Of a DNA stretch of 64,000 nt, positions 34,607 to 47,690 are shown piece after piece. This stretch comes from Nageia nagi (lineage: Eukaryota > Pinophyta): contig JBITNC010000001.1 in NCBI GenBank assembly GCA_050084985.1, positions 166,780,001-166,844,000 of the forward strand. Reading direction: 5' to 3'. Under the pieces are notes generated by a model. The model was not told the origin of the DNA and made no database searches. It saw only the letters and a list, made by a program, of their open reading frames with translations. Numbering within the stretch: the stretch's first letter is position 1; every line of letters begins with the position of its first letter. The position numbers and the translations under genes were made by a program.

Positions 34607-34945
34607 TCAAATATATTTCAACTTCTTAGGTTGATAATTCAAAGATCCTTGTAGTAAAAGATGGTTCCTTGTCCTTTTATATATAAAATCATATATTTTT
34701 TCTTTAGTGGTACTTGCTGCTACCTCCTCTACTAGAAATTGAGTTACTTGATCATTAAGATCTTCCTTATCCTTTTCTACATGTGATTGTTGGGTATGAA
34801 TTTCAAGATCTTGGAATTCTTGAGGATTATTCTCTTTTGATACCTTGTTGATGGATATTGTATCTTCACATATCTTCATGGATAAAAATACCTTTATACA
34901 TTGATTGAAATTTGGATCTCTACCTACGAATAAAATAACAAACAA
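34607..34945 (-). other. Short unrecognised open frame
   Basis: A 112-codon frame, rich in Glu, Asp and Gln in its middle, on the same strand as the LINE-type fragment at 36.2-37.0 kb. It could be a leftover of that element or chance. I cannot assign a function. Confidence 0.15.
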
Positions 34946-36249
34946 AAATTGGGCAAAATTAGACCATATTTTGTATATTTAACTATTAAAAATATTATCT
35001 AGATTTGATTGTTTGAATTCTTTAGAGATATAATTGATAAGTTTGCGCTATAAGGATTTAAAATAAGTAATTAATAAATAAATAAATAATTAGTTTAAAT
35101 CCAAAGATGAAAGTAGAAATACTTGAAAGAAATAAAAAATACTTATTGAATAATAATTGTTAAAAAAGGGTTTACAAGTAAACTTGTACTTTGGTATGAA
35201 GAGAGTAGAGCAACTTTTAATTCTACTTTTACTTTATCTTTTTGTGCATTCATTTGGTTTGGAATCATTTTATTAACTTGTACTAGTGTTTACATTGGCC
35301 ATATGGGTTAAAATTCTATGCACTATATAGCCCAAATTCTATGTAGTAAATTATGTATATTTGATGCAAATTTGCACTACATATGAATAAAAATACCATA
35401 ATATTTTTAGGTGAAATTAGACCATGTTTTGATAATAAGGGTAAATTATATTAACAAAAGTAGTGGGGGATTTGTTTTGAACCCCCAAAAGAACTGATCA
35501 CAAAATGGTTTCTAAAATAGGAAACCACTACCTAGTTATACTTGGTTGTAGCTAATAAAATTTGCAAGAAAACTATTAACAAAATAAATTCATATGCTAC
35601 TGGTAGCCCTAATGCAACCTACTGTATAAGTTATATTAATAGAAAATCATCAAAATGTAGTCAAAATACATGTGAAACATAGTTGAGATACAACCTAACT
35701 ACCTCTTTATTGCTAGAATATTCTAATCAAGAAGTCCTTTGTTTAGCCCAAAGGTGGGCTAAGATTTGTTAATTTGATGTAGAGTTAATTACTTTCCATT
35801 CATTATATCTTGTTTAATGAGTTTCTCTCTAATGTCTCCTTGGTATGGTCTCCCTACATGTCTTTGTCCAACATTTGCTCTTTTTCTAGAATTTAGTATA
35901 TTTCTTGATGGGATTTCAGCTTGGCCTTTTTCTTATTCTATTGTTATTGCTTGACTATCTACATTCCTTTCTTTTTTTTTGTCACCCTCCTTATTGTTTC
36001 TCCATCTTCCCCTTCCATAACTTCTATATTTGTTGTCTCATTTTCTAAAAAATTTGTATTATAATCGATAACATTGCATAGGGTTTTTTTTGTGGTTTAT
36101 TTCTTTCATTCGACTTCTTTTGAAGTTGACTATTTTTCTAATGTGGTTCATTTTATCTATATTTTGGCTATATTCTTCTAATTTTTTTCTATTTTTTATT
36201 TTTGAACTGATTTCCACCTATGCTCTTTATGTTTATATTGAGACTCCTT
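34946..36249. other. Non-coding stretch downstream of the LINE-type fragment
   Basis: AT-rich. The minus strand from about 36250 down to 35900 continues as Lys/Glu-rich sequence full of stops. Below 35700 no coding signal is seen. Confidence 0.4.
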
Positions 36250-37005
36250 TTCCTTTTTTTATTTTCCTTTTCTCTCCTTTCTTCATCCCTCCTCTTATTT
36301 TCTAGGCAATCCTTTGCATAGTGCTCATAACTCTTACAAATTCTACATTATACTGGCATATTTTTATACACAATTGGTTGCATCCATTCTCTTCCATTCT
36401 TTATTTTTAATTTTATCTCCTTTATCAAAGGTTTGAAGATATCTAAATTAACCACAAGTCTTGCATTTGTAAACTTAAGTTTTAATCTTGTTGATCAGTT
36501 AATTGTAGTAAGGGATCCAATTACTTTTGTAATTCCAGCTATTACACATGGGTGCCAACAAGATGGGTGAAGTCCAAGTAGTGAGACCCTTATTTGAATG
36601 AGGTTGAAATTTTCACTTTTAGAGGAGTTATCATATCTCTTCATGACTAATCCTTTCTTCCCAAGAAACCATGGACCCATCTCTATCACTTTTTGTAGAT
36701 CTTCATCAAACTAAAATTTGAATAACATAAATTCTCTTGGGAGAGCAACTAGTGATACCCATCCTTTTGTACTCCATCTTTCTTTCAACCAACTTCAAAT
36801 CATATCTAGAGGGGATTTTACCCCCATAAAGTGACCAACAAGGGGTGATTTTAGCCCCTCCTCTTCTTTCTCTATTATACTTTTTAGAATCAAAATACTA
36901 CCCTCATCATTAGAGAATATAGGCTCTAGTACCATCCCAATTGCCTCCTCTATGAATGGTTTTTCTTGCATCAACACACTTTCCATTCCTTTATGGGCTT
37001 TGGAC
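36250..37005 (-). pseudogene. LINE-type ORF1 fragment: DUF4283 plus CCHC zinc knuckle
   Basis: On the minus strand a DUF4283 domain reads VGHFMGVKSPLDMI, a stop, SWLKERWSTKGWVSLVALP, then MGPWFLGKKGLVMKRYD. After a weaker stretch with stops a perfect CX2CX4HX4C knuckle follows (CRICKSYEHYAKDC, about 36300-36343) and a Lys/Glu-rich tail. This pair is typical of ORF1 proteins of plant LINEs and of host genes derived from them; it binds nucleic acid. No adjacent endonuclease or RT of a LINE ORF2 was recognised. Confidence 0.78.
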
Positions 37006-38585
37006 TAGGTCGTAATCTTGATTTATTCATCATATTTCAAATATCATTGGGCTTCATTTCGATAAGATTATAGCTTTGTAAAGCTATAATTTGCTTAATA
37101 AAATCCTATCATGCTTCTAAAATAATTTTCCCACACTTGCTACTTTGCGTTCATCCTTCTATTATGATGCACTTGGAATTAGAACATGTTTTGTATACTT
37201 AATTATTAATCATTATTATCTACACTCCATATTTGATTATTGGAATTCTTTAGTTGTAAAATTGAAAAGTTTAGTCTATAATATTTTTTTGAAAAGGCTT
37301 CAAAGAATTTAAATCAAATGCCATTATTAAATATTAAGCCAAACTCTATAACCTTTTCCAACATTCTTTTAGGGTGTGATAATATGGGAGTTCTAAAACA
37401 AGGTATAGACATCCATCAAAGAGTAGTTAAAAATGATTTTTTATCAAATTTTTTTACTATGAATTTTGGGATCTAACAAGACTATATTTTTGTGATACTA
37501 TAATAGCAAATAAATAACAAGGTAATGGCACCACACATGAAAGATATTTACCTTGGTTCACCCAATTTAGGCTACATCTAGCAAGGAGTATCAACTCCTT
37601 CAGATTGTATTATCAATGCCTTGTAAAATAAAGCAAATCCACCTTCAGATCATATAATGTAAAATAATATGTACAACCACAATACATCTAGTGATCTCTA
37701 TACAACAAGCATCATACAATATACATATCATAAATTCATGATATAACCTTTATGTTATAGCACATGACATCTTCATAGTCTATATATTAGTGTTGCATCA
37801 TGTTTAACACTATACCATGTCCCATGAACCATGATCCATGCATTAAGATATACAAGATTCATACATCAACTACTATACCACAGTCCATGATACATGATTT
37901 AGCATGTGCTCCCATGCCCAAAATAGGATATATGTAATCATACCATGATGGGATCCATGTATCTCCATTATATCTATTGTAACATGCATACCATATCCAA
38001 TATTATATCAAGATCCACATATAATATTTTCCACATATAGTATGCTCACACATAATATGATTTGCTACATTCACATCATGTGATTCATATCAATACCAAC
38101 ATGAACCACACATTATCACCATGTTTCATGCCCAAACCTTGAGCATACTTGATCCTCTTAGGATCTAATTCAAGATCCACCATCATATGCTCCCATGACT
38201 AACCTAGGGTATACACAATATTCTAGGATCCTTCCAAGATTACTTTATCATGCTTTTCCATACCCAACCTAGGGAAAAAGCATTTATCCAAAGGATTTTT
38301 GATGTATATCAAACTACCATATTTATAGGATAAATACATCCTAAAATCACATAGTTGTACTACAATAACATTGGCATAAAATCATGGGCTAAAACCACCT
38401 ATTTACATTTTATCCAAATGTCTCCACTTCAAGAATGTAGTTGCAGTCCTACAAAAATAGTCAATGTACAAAGCTCATAACTTATGATATACAACTCCAT
38501 TTTGCATGTTTTTATAACCATAGGAAAGGTATAGATATTTATAATACATGTATAAAATTTCAATCCTTTTAGATTAGTATAAGGT
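37006..38585. other. Non-coding stretch with a small PPR trace
   Basis: At about 37395-37432 the plus strand encodes GIDIHQRVVKN, the start of a PPR module. From about 37490 to 38500 the sequence is rich in CAT-containing words such as CATGATCCATG and has no gene; around 37545-37600 (TTACCTTGGTTCACCC) it resembles LTR-like sequence, but no partner was found. Confidence 0.4.
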
Positions 38586-39965
38586 CTTATTTTCATACCT
38601 ATGGTAAAATGTGTTTAATGGGGATATTTTTTGTAAAGGATGAGACACACTCAATAGTGAATGCCTTGATAGACATGTATGCAAAATGTAAAACAATAAA
38701 TAAGGACCAAGAATTATTTGATAATATGTATGATGCAAACATAATTTCATGGAATGTAATAATGTAGACATGAACATTACTCTATTAAAGGAACAACATA
38801 TTTTTCATAAGAGCATAAATGAGTTTCTTCTAAAAATATTTCCTTGTCAAGATGTAGTTTCATGAACTACAATGGTCGTAATATATGCACATAATCATCA
38901 ATTAAAAAGTAGTTTAAAATATATTTTCATTGAATGTTATTGTTGTGAGTGCCCTTGTAGACATGCATACAAAATTTTAAAGAATATAGAAGTCCCATAA
39001 ATATCTTGACATAGGAAATCTAGAAGAAGGTATGAACATTTATCAAAGAGTAGTTAAAAGTAGGTTATCATCAAATGTTATTGTTGTGATTTCATCAGTA
39101 GATATGTATACAAAATGTGTAAGAATATAGAAGTCAAAAATTATTTGACAAGATGGATGATGAAAATACAATTTCATGGACTAAGTTTTCATCAAATATT
39201 ATTGTTATGAGTACCTTGGTAGATATGTATGAAAAAATTTGAAGAATACACAAGGCCCATAAATTATTCATACAATTTTTGATAAGTGTTTCAAACATTG
39301 ATTTTTTTAATATAATTTATGCAAATTTAGTTTTCCTATCAGGAACATAACATAAATAAGTTTATTATAAAAAGATTATATTTCTAAATGAAAAATGATT
39401 AAAATGCTTCAAGTAATGATTATATATTTAGAATAAGGATTTAAGATTAACATTTATCTATTAAAGGAAGAAATATTTTTCACTAAGATACAACATAAAT
39501 GAGTTTCATATAAAAATTTATTCCTTGTCAAGATGCAGTTTCATGGACTAAAATGATTGTAGGATATGTATAAAATAAGTTTTCATTGATGAAATAATGA
39601 TTGAAAATGTGTTTTCATTGAATGTTGCTATTTTGAGTACCATGATATAAATTTATTCAAAATTTCAAAGAATACACGAGTACGATAAATTATTTGACAT
39701 AGGATTTCTTGAAGAAGGTATGAACATCTTGAAAATGGATTTTCATAAAATATTTTTGTTGTGTTTACCTTGGTATGCATGTATGCAAAATATTGAATAA
39801 ATATTTGAGAAGATGCATGGTGCAAATACAATTTCATTGATTGTAAACCATTCAAATACAATAGAAAAGGATTTTCACTACTTACTTTCATAGCTCATGT
39901 AGATTAGTTGCAGGAAATATAGTTGTAGGTTATCTAGGGCTCCCACTAGCTAGGGTTTTTGGTAG
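38586..39965 (+). pseudogene. PPR gene remnant, interrupted by Tat2
   Basis: Plus-strand PPR modules: NALIDMYAKCKTINKDQELF and DANIISWN at about 38660-38760, and further broken copies at 38960-39000, 39050-39260, 39520-39570 (DAVSWTKMIVGYV), 39620-39700 and 39770-39850. Stops and frame changes are dense. The sequence resumes past Tat2 at 48566, which together resembles the inverted copy at 2560-2710. Confidence 0.65.
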
Positions 39966-40818
39966 TGTTTACAAATAAAATTGAGCGTGTAAATAAATAA
40001 ATAAGCAAATATCTGCAAACTCAATATTATCTGTATCTGAGCTATGGATAGCAATTTATTCTAGATAGCAATAAACAAAATAACCAATTCAAAAATGTAA
40101 TTATACCAACCAAGATTGTAATTTGTGTACTTACCTCACAGAACGTACCTAACAATGAAGGTTGAAGATATTGGTAATGTACTGATGATGAGCTACCTTT
40201 CCAACAACGTAATGACCTATGAAGATGTAGAAAGAGGACCACAGGTGGTCCATTTCAGTGATATAAGAGCATCGACGGTGTTCTTTCATTCACAAAGGAG
40301 CATCAGTGGCCTTCGTTTGATGATTCTTAACTTATTGATCAAGTCCAAAACTTCAATATGGATGTCTCGGATAGTAGTATGATATCAGAATAGATCTTGG
40401 ATGTTAGGATAGGTTGTGAAAGGAAGCACACAAACCATAGCCTTGTAGACAGTACCAAGAGATACCTTAAGGGGTTTCCACTTATAAGACCATACGCGGG
40501 ATCGTGTGTATCCTTGTTATGTGGACTTACTATTAGATCCCTTATTTATATAGATAATAGATAATACAACCCATGGGTTGGCATGCATCTACATAAATAA
40601 GGCTAATTCACAATATTCAAGATAAACACACCAATAACAAGATAATTCATGCAATATTCAAGATAATCCATGCAATATTCAAGATAATCATTACAAAATT
40701 CATATTCAAGACAAACATTGATATTATCACTTTAATACATTCAAGACATACATTTAGGCCAAGCATATTTCATTAATTTATTGATTTTAAAACATAAATT
40801 CATTTTTATGTGTTAAGA
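39966..40818 (-). repeat. Tat2 3' LTR
   Basis: A partner of 47713-48565. On the minus strand its terminal TG has become TC (GA instead of CA at 40817-40818). It carries palindromic motifs at 40236-40251, 40267-40283 and 40298-40311. Confidence 0.93.
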
Positions 40819-41834
40819 GATGTCCCACTTTGGATGTGAAATCGAAAGAAACATGAGGTGAGTTGAGATTATGCATTCAAAGTAAAAACACAACATCATA
40901 GCAAACAATTTTGATAAGCAATGATAAACACTAACCATTCTAAACTTAAACAACATCATGATAAAGCTTATTAGTACTAGATATAGGTTGAGAAAACTCC
41001 CTTTTGATATTACCTTGGGCATGCTTTCCCCTTGATTATTATGCAGAATGGATGAGAAGGAATGCCACAGAGGTGATAGCCTGATATATTTGATAATCTG
41101 ATAATCTTGTCATAATACTGATGACCCATGACAACAAACCTGACAACACGCATGATAATGACCTGACCAGACCACATCACAAGATAAGACATGATAACCA
41201 TGACGACACACATGACAACTTGACGTTAACTTGACAAGACCACATCACAAGACAAGACATGACAACACACATGACCACACACATGACCACATTGCAAGAC
41301 AAGACATGATAACCATGACCACACATAGGGGAGAGCTAAGTTCCATACACTGCAATGGAAGCTAAAACTTTTCATCGAGAGGCATGCTACAGCTGCATAA
41401 GAATCGAACTCTACAAAATAATGATAAGCTAATATGTGAGAGCTAAGTTCCACACAACTGAGACATCACACCAAGAGGTATGCTGCAGTTGCATAAGAAT
41501 CAAACTCTACAAAATAATGATAAATTGATGAAGCTAAAACTCCACCAAGAGGCATGATAAGCTGCTGATAATTTGATAAACCTATCAATACTAATAAATC
41601 TAACCACTCTGGGAGCTGGAACTTGGATAAGAGGCATAAAGGATCTTCAAATTGGATGCTTCTAGCTTAGTGATAGGACCACAGGTGGTCTACTCTTAAC
41701 AGATATGGAGCACGAGTGCTCCTCTTCTGCCCTCAAACTGACTCTCTAATTTGCTTCTATGACATATGCTCGCATGATCATTCCTTTAGTATACTTTGAT
41801 ACAACCCAGATGCCCGTATTGACCCGCAGGCTGC
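40819..41834 (-). other. Tat2 3' untranslated region
   Basis: Non-coding, with a short-word repeat of ACAAGACATGA and CACACATGACCAC (41150-41325) and a repeat of about 105 bp starting GAGAGCTAAGTTCCA (41331 and about 41437). Palindromic motifs lie at 41676-41691 and 41707-41722. A purine-rich AAAGTGGGACA next to the LTR (about 40823-40834) is the likely polypurine tract. Confidence 0.65.
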
Positions 41835-43060
41835 CTAAATGTAATACTTATTCAAATGCCTAGCATTAATGGGATTCTTAAGAATCTCCCCATCCAATGT
41901 AGACAACCTATAGGCACCCCTACCAAATACTTCTATAATAAGGTATGGTCCCACCCAATTGGGCTCAAACTTTCCCTTAAGCTCATCTCTGGCTGTAGTA
42001 TTGGAAATATTCTCCTGCAAGACCATATCTCCAACCTCAAAATCCTTAGGGACCACTCTCTTGCCATATGATCTTTTAATCCTCTGCTAATATGCTTTGA
42101 GGTGTTCTAATGTAGTGATTCTCTTTTCATCTAGTGCTTCAAGTTGATTCACTCTTGCCTCCAAATATTGTGGTTCCTTCATCACATCCTTGAGTGCAAT
42201 CCTCAAAGAGGGGATCTCAATCTCAAGAGGAATAACTGCTTCATCTCCAAACACAAGAGAGTATGAGGTGGCACCTGTTGCTATCCTTTCACTTGTCCTA
42301 TATGACCATAACGCATAAGGTAATTGCTCATGCCAATCTCTCCCATTCTTCTTGATATTCTTGGCCAATATCCCTTTGATCATCTTATTTGTAGCCTCTA
42401 CTTGCCCATTACCTTAGGGGTAGTAAACTGAAGAAAATCTTTGCTCAATCTTCATTTTCTAGCAAAATTCTTTGATATCCTTACCTGTGAAATTAGTCCC
42501 ATTATCCATAACCAACCTTTGTGGTATACCAAACCTACAAATGATGTATTCCTTGATGAACTTGATCACATGTTTTTGTGTAGCCATTTTTAAAGGGATA
42601 GTCTCAACCCATTTCATATAATATTCTGTAGCAACTAAGATAAACTTATGCCCCTCACTAGATGGTGGGTTAATAACTCTCATGAAATCCATAGCCCACA
42701 TAGAGAAAGGCCATGGTGATGTAACATAATTCAATTCCTAAGTTGGTGTAAGCTCAAGGTGTGCATCCCTTTGACATTGTTCACATTTCTTGACATGCTC
42801 AAAGCAGTCATGCTCCATGGTAGGCCACCAATAACCCATCCTGATCAGCTTGCCACAAATTGATCTCCCATTAAAATGCTCTCCACATGCCCCCACATGG
42901 GCATGTTCTAATACTATTATGATCTCCTCAGTAAGAAGGCAACTTAAAAGAATACCATTAAATGACCTTTTATAAAGCACATTATTGATGATAATGTACC
43001 TAGTTGCAAGCCTCTTCATTCTGATTTGCTCTCGCTTATTAAAAGTAGTATCAATAAAAT
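41835..43060 (-). pseudogene. Tat2 integrase
   Basis: Zinc region: HAHVGACGEHFNG and CFEHVKKCEQCQ (42930-42760). Catalytic core: Asp in WAMDFMRV, Asp in LVMDNGTNF, Glu in GQVEATNKM. The C-terminal module has NWVGPYLIIEVFGRGAYRL and ends RHLNKYYI at 41835. Stops occur near 42735, 42456, 42410 and 42060; catalytic residues are retained. Confidence 0.9.
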
Positions 43061-44456
43061 CATCCTTCAAATATCTATAGATATGTTGGTACCATAGACT
43101 CTCCTCATACCCAACTCTTTGAACCACACATATTTCACTTTCTTCAGTAGTGGATGAAGTTTCTAAGTTTCTGATGGTGAAGCTAGTTTCTTTGTCCTCA
43201 ACTTCCAATGGTATAAGCGATGTCGCGCTTGCCATTACATCTGCTAGTCTGTTGCTACTCCTTGGGACACTTTCCAATTGGTATCTTTTGAAATGTGTGA
43301 GTAACTTAATAACATAATCCCTATAAGGGATAAGCTTTTCATCTTTGGTCTTGTAAACCTCATTGACTTGTTTGACTATTAACTGTGAATCTCCATAAAT
43401 ATGTATCCATGAAATACCAATTTCTATAGCTACCTTCAAGCCCAATATAAGAGCTTCATATTTTGCCATATTGTTAGTGCATTCAAATGACAATTTGTAA
43501 GACATAGGAATGACATCATCCTATGGGGATATTAATGCAATTCCTGCTCCTAACCCATGCATACACCTGGACCCATCAAAGTATAACTTCTAGGGTTTAG
43601 ATTCTCTTGGAAATGGAACATCGGTGGTCCTATCATGGTCATAAATAGGCCGTGGGTGGTCCTTTTCTGCAACCTCTACTATATCTATTAATGCACATTC
43701 ATCCTTGAATTCTTCTCTAAGATTTGTACTATCCCCTATGGGGAATTCTGCCACAAAATCTGCGATTGCCTATCCCTTAATTGATTTCTACTTGATAAAT
43801 CTGAGATCAAATTCTTGAAGTAACATGACCCATTTTGCTGCTCTTCTGTCAAGGCAAGGCTTTGACATTAAGTACCTCAATGGATCTGCCTATGTAAGCA
43901 CATGTGTAGTGCTATTGATTAGGTAATGCCATAACTTTTTAGTAGCAAACACCACACATTGACATAACTTCTCAATAAGAGTGTATCTAGTCTCATAATC
44001 TTTCAATGTCCTGCTGATAAAATAGATAGCCCTCTCTTTACCATCCTCCTCCTTCTTAGCAAGCATTACTCCAAATGCATGCTTTGTAGCTAAAACATAA
44101 AGCCAAAGGGGTTCTCCATGCCTATATGGAGTTAACACCGATGGGTGCAATAGATATTCTTTAATCTTATCAAATGACTCCTGACATTTATTATCCTATT
44201 TAAACTCAACATCCTTCTTAAGTAGATGAGACATAGGAGCTATCTTATTCGTTAATTGACATATAAATCTTCTAATGGCCTGTATTTTACCTTGTAAACT
44301 CCTCAATTGCTTGAGATTTGTTGGAGGTGCCATTTCTATGATGGATTTTATCTTTTTTGGATCCACTTCCACACCTCTTCTTGAGACAATATGCCCCAAG
44401 AGTTTTCCTGATGACACACCAAATACACACTTCTGTGGCTTAACTCTTAACTTGTA
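43061..44456 (-). pseudogene. Tat2 RNase H and archaeal-type RNase H
   Basis: After the RT connection (SGKLLGHIVSRRGVEVDPKK), the Ty3-type RNase H covers about 44150-43800 (RAIYFISRTLKDYETRYT). The second RNase H starts near 43590 with LYFDGSRCMHGLGAG and continues with CTNNMAKYEALILG and IYGDSQLIVKQV. The linker between the two carries two copies of the element's palindromic motif (43615-43630 and 43647-43662). Confidence 0.85.
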
Positions 44457-45149
44457 CTATCTCATCCTCTTGAATGTTTCCTTCAAATCTTGAACATGAT
44501 CTTCTTTATTCTTAGATTTAATCAAAATGTCATCAACATATACCTCAACTGTCTTATGGATAAAATCATGGAACATAGCCATCATGGCTCTTTGATATGT
44601 AGCTCCCGCATTCTTGAGACCAAATGGCATTACCTTGTAGCAAAAGTTGCCCCAAGGTGTTCTAAAAGCTATTTTATGTTGATCACTCTCTTTGATTTTA
44701 ATCTGATTATATCCTGAAAAGCCATCCATAAATGACAACATCTCATATCCTGCTAAACTATCAATGATGATATATATGTTAGGCAATGGGAAATCATCTT
44801 TTGGACAAGCCTTGTTGAGATCTCTAAAATCAGTACACACTCTGATTTCACCTGTAGGCTTCTTAACTAGAACTACATTAGCCATCCATTTTGAGTAATC
44901 AATGGATCTTATAAATCTGACTTCTAGCAATTTCTCTATTTCCTTCTTCACGAGCAATGAAACTTGAAAAGGCATTTTTTGTGGCTTTTGCTTTACTGGA
45001 ATTGCCCTTTGTTCAACCACTAGGTTATGAACCATAAAGTTCTCATATAACCCTAGCATATCTTTGTAAGACCATGCAAACAACTTGGAATAATCATGAA
45101 AAGATTGAACTAATTCACTCTGCAATGGTGCCTCAAGAAGCTTACCCAT
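44457..45149 (-). pseudogene. Tat2 reverse transcriptase
   Basis: A nearly intact RT: LFAWSYKDMLGLY, IRVCTDFRDLNKACPKDDF, SFMDGFSGYNQIKI, TPWGNFCYKVMPFGLKNAGA and catalytic YVDDILIKSK. The open stretch of 230 codons ends in a stop at the thumb. All catalytic Asp residues are present. Confidence 0.92.
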
Positions 45150-45770
45150 TTTTAGTATTCATGGTGTCCCTTGAGAGCCAATATTAACTTCTTCAATTTC
45201 TTCATTCAACCAGGTAACCTCAGCTTCTGATGACAAAGGGAATGGTAACTCTCCCAGTCCCTCAATATTATCATCTCTAGATTCCTCGAAACAAGCATGT
45301 ACATCTAGACAATGTATTTGAATTCTCCTTTCATGCCTTATTAGATATTCTATTCTAGTGCCTAATGTTTCTAAAAAGGCATCATCATTCTAAAATAGAT
45401 CTATAGTGTGTATAGCATCTTCCTCATCAATCTCGCAATCAATAACATAACAATTGCTTACCCATTCATCGATCTGCACTATTTCCAGAATTTTGTCCTG
45501 ACAAATGTTATCACCACCTTGATACAAAATTATACTCAACTGATTTTTCTCCATTTCTTCCTCAGAAAAAGACCATCGATGGTCCTCTATCTTTGAGAAG
45601 GAACACGGGTGTTCTTCTTCCTTACCTTGCTGCTGTTCATTGAATTTTTTATCCTGACTGATTTCATTGATGTTTGTGATAATGTATGAACCAATCCCGA
45701 TATCCATCATGTTAATTTTCTATAATGTTTTCATGTAAATCTGATCATTCCTAGCTTGAAGGGTTTCATC
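45150..45770 (-). pseudogene. Tat2 protease-RT linker
   Basis: An acidic linker in the same frame as its neighbours. It contains two palindromic motifs (45571-45584 and 45601-45614) that encode EDHRW- and EHPCSF-like peptides. Stops lie near 45390 and 45153. No domain is recognised. Confidence 0.6.
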
Positions 45771-46380
45771 TTACACATCACATGGAACAAATCTCTCTGG
45801 GAGGACAAGGTTACACTGCTTGGCTATCTGTTCATCTACCTCAACCTTATAGACATTCCCTTCAAAATAGAATTTAAAACACCTATGTAACATTGATGCC
45901 ACTCCCTCCATATCATCTATCCAAGGTCTTCCAAGAATAAAGTTGAATGAAGGCTTTCCTTTCGTGATATAAAATAGAGTATCAAGCACTTTATTGCCAA
46001 CCTTAATTGGTAGTGTGATAGTTCCTGCACATTTTCTAGGTATACCGTCAAATCCTTTAACTCTCATGGTAGTCTCTTCTCTTGGAGGTAGCACATCCGA
46101 ATCAAATTGCTCCAACAAGTGAGTGGTAGCAATATTCAGGGTTGCCCCTCCATCTATCAATGACCTCTTAACTATCACTCCAAAGGCCTCCACCTTAATG
46201 AACAAAGGTGGATGAAGCCTAGTGACATCCTTACTAGGCTTCTCGTTAGGGTTAAATGCAATAACTTCCCCTTTACCCCAAATCTTAGCTTTTTCTGCAA
46301 AAGTAGCAATAGAAATATTTCGATCTATTTGACTATTCCTAAAAACCTGATTCATCATCTCCCTATGAGGTGCTAAAATC
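45771..46380 (-). pseudogene. Tat2 aspartic protease
   Basis: The active-site region reads SLIDGGATLNIATTHLL, with the usual Asp-Gly-Gly. ILGRPWIDDM follows near the end. The fold appears complete and in frame with gag. It would release gag and pol products. Confidence 0.85.
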
Positions 46381-47621
46381 TGAAGTAACTCAAAAAGACT
46401 AACCTTAGCTGGTGTGCTTTTTAATTGCTTAATCAAATCAAAACTTCTAGGATCTTTTGGTAGCTCCCTCTCACAGGTAACTGGATCAACCATTTCCCTA
46501 GCTCTCCCTCTTGTGAGTGCCGCACAAACATCTTCATGGAAAATCACATTGACATGTTGCTCTACCTCCACATCCTTGACCTTTGCTAGACACACATAAA
46601 ATCCATCTTCTATGAGCTTCTGTACCCTATCCCTAAGGCTTACACACCCATTAGTAGCATGGCCCTTAGTCTGATGGTACTCGCAATACCTATCTTCCTT
46701 ATACCAAGCAGGTCTTTCTACTGTAGGATCTTCTTCTTGCTTAGGTAAGGGTTGTAACAACCCTTTTGCCATAAGGTCTTTTAGGATATACCTCAGAGGT
46801 ATGGGAAATCTCACAAATTTCCTCTCTTTCATCTCACTTGTCTTCTCAACCACATGGATAGTTTTCTCCTCTTTTGGTGATTGCAATCTCTTATCACTAT
46901 TGCCATACTTCACAAGCCCTAGCTTCATAAGGACTTTCTCCTTCTCTAACAATTTATACGTCATATCTGAAAATGCAAGATGTGTATAATCAATAACATA
47001 TGATTGTAAGGGCAATATAACAACTTCTTTAAAAATGTTATTTACCTCTTATTCTGTTAATCTGGTCTTCACTTGTTGCCATGTCTTCTTAAACCTTACA
47101 ACAAATTTGTCTAGTTGCTCATCACTATCTTGCTTGATAGTGCATAAATTTGATAGCATAATCTCCTTCTTGATGTTATGCTTATATTGCTCTAGGAACA
47201 AACTACTGAATTCCTCAAATGATGTGATGGACCCTTCAGGTAAGGCATAAAACCATTCTCGAGCCTCTCCCTCCAAACTCTAGGGAAAGAATTTAGATTG
47301 CAATCTTTGATCTGTACCAATTTTAAGTTCGCACTCATCCTTGAACCCTTGTATATGTCTTCTCGGATCTCCTTCACCATTGAACTTGTAGAATTTTGGC
47401 TCTTTATAGTTGGATGGTGGCATGTGCCTACGAATCTCATTGCATAAGGGACTACCAAATTCAAAAGAATCATTAGGCGGAGCTGATCCCCTTGCCAATC
47501 TATCTATTTGCCTTTGCATACCCTCTATAGTAGCTTGAAAATTACTATTGTTGCCCTCAGCACTATTTTGCATCCTTCCAGATCCCTCAGCACTATGCAA
47601 GCATAACTTGAGCTGATCCAT
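46381..47621 (-). pseudogene. Tat2 gag
   Basis: ATG 47621 starts MDQLKLCLHS. The Gag core shows FYKFNGEGDPRRHIQGF, EWFYALPEGSI and FSSLFLEQYKHNIKKE. A zinc knuckle follows at about 46690-46645 (CEYHQTKGHATNGC). Nonsense codons occur near 47278 and 47047 and between 47046 and 47016; the frame never shifts. The start lies only about 90 bp after the 5' LTR. Confidence 0.88.
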
Positions 47622-47690
47622 GACTAAAACACTCACAAAATAGATATTAGTCTTAACTAAAACCTTTAGGGTTTTAGTACAATGATGTGC

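Noticed and set aside
37490-38560. Possible LTR-like sequence (TTACCTTGGTTCACCC) on the plus strand
   Set aside because: No second copy, terminal TG/CA pair or target duplication could be found in the window.
40125-40382. An 85-codon plus-strand frame present in both Tat2 LTRs (also 47872-48129)
   Set aside because: It is antisense to the element, explained by LTR identity, and is altered within the palindromic motifs.
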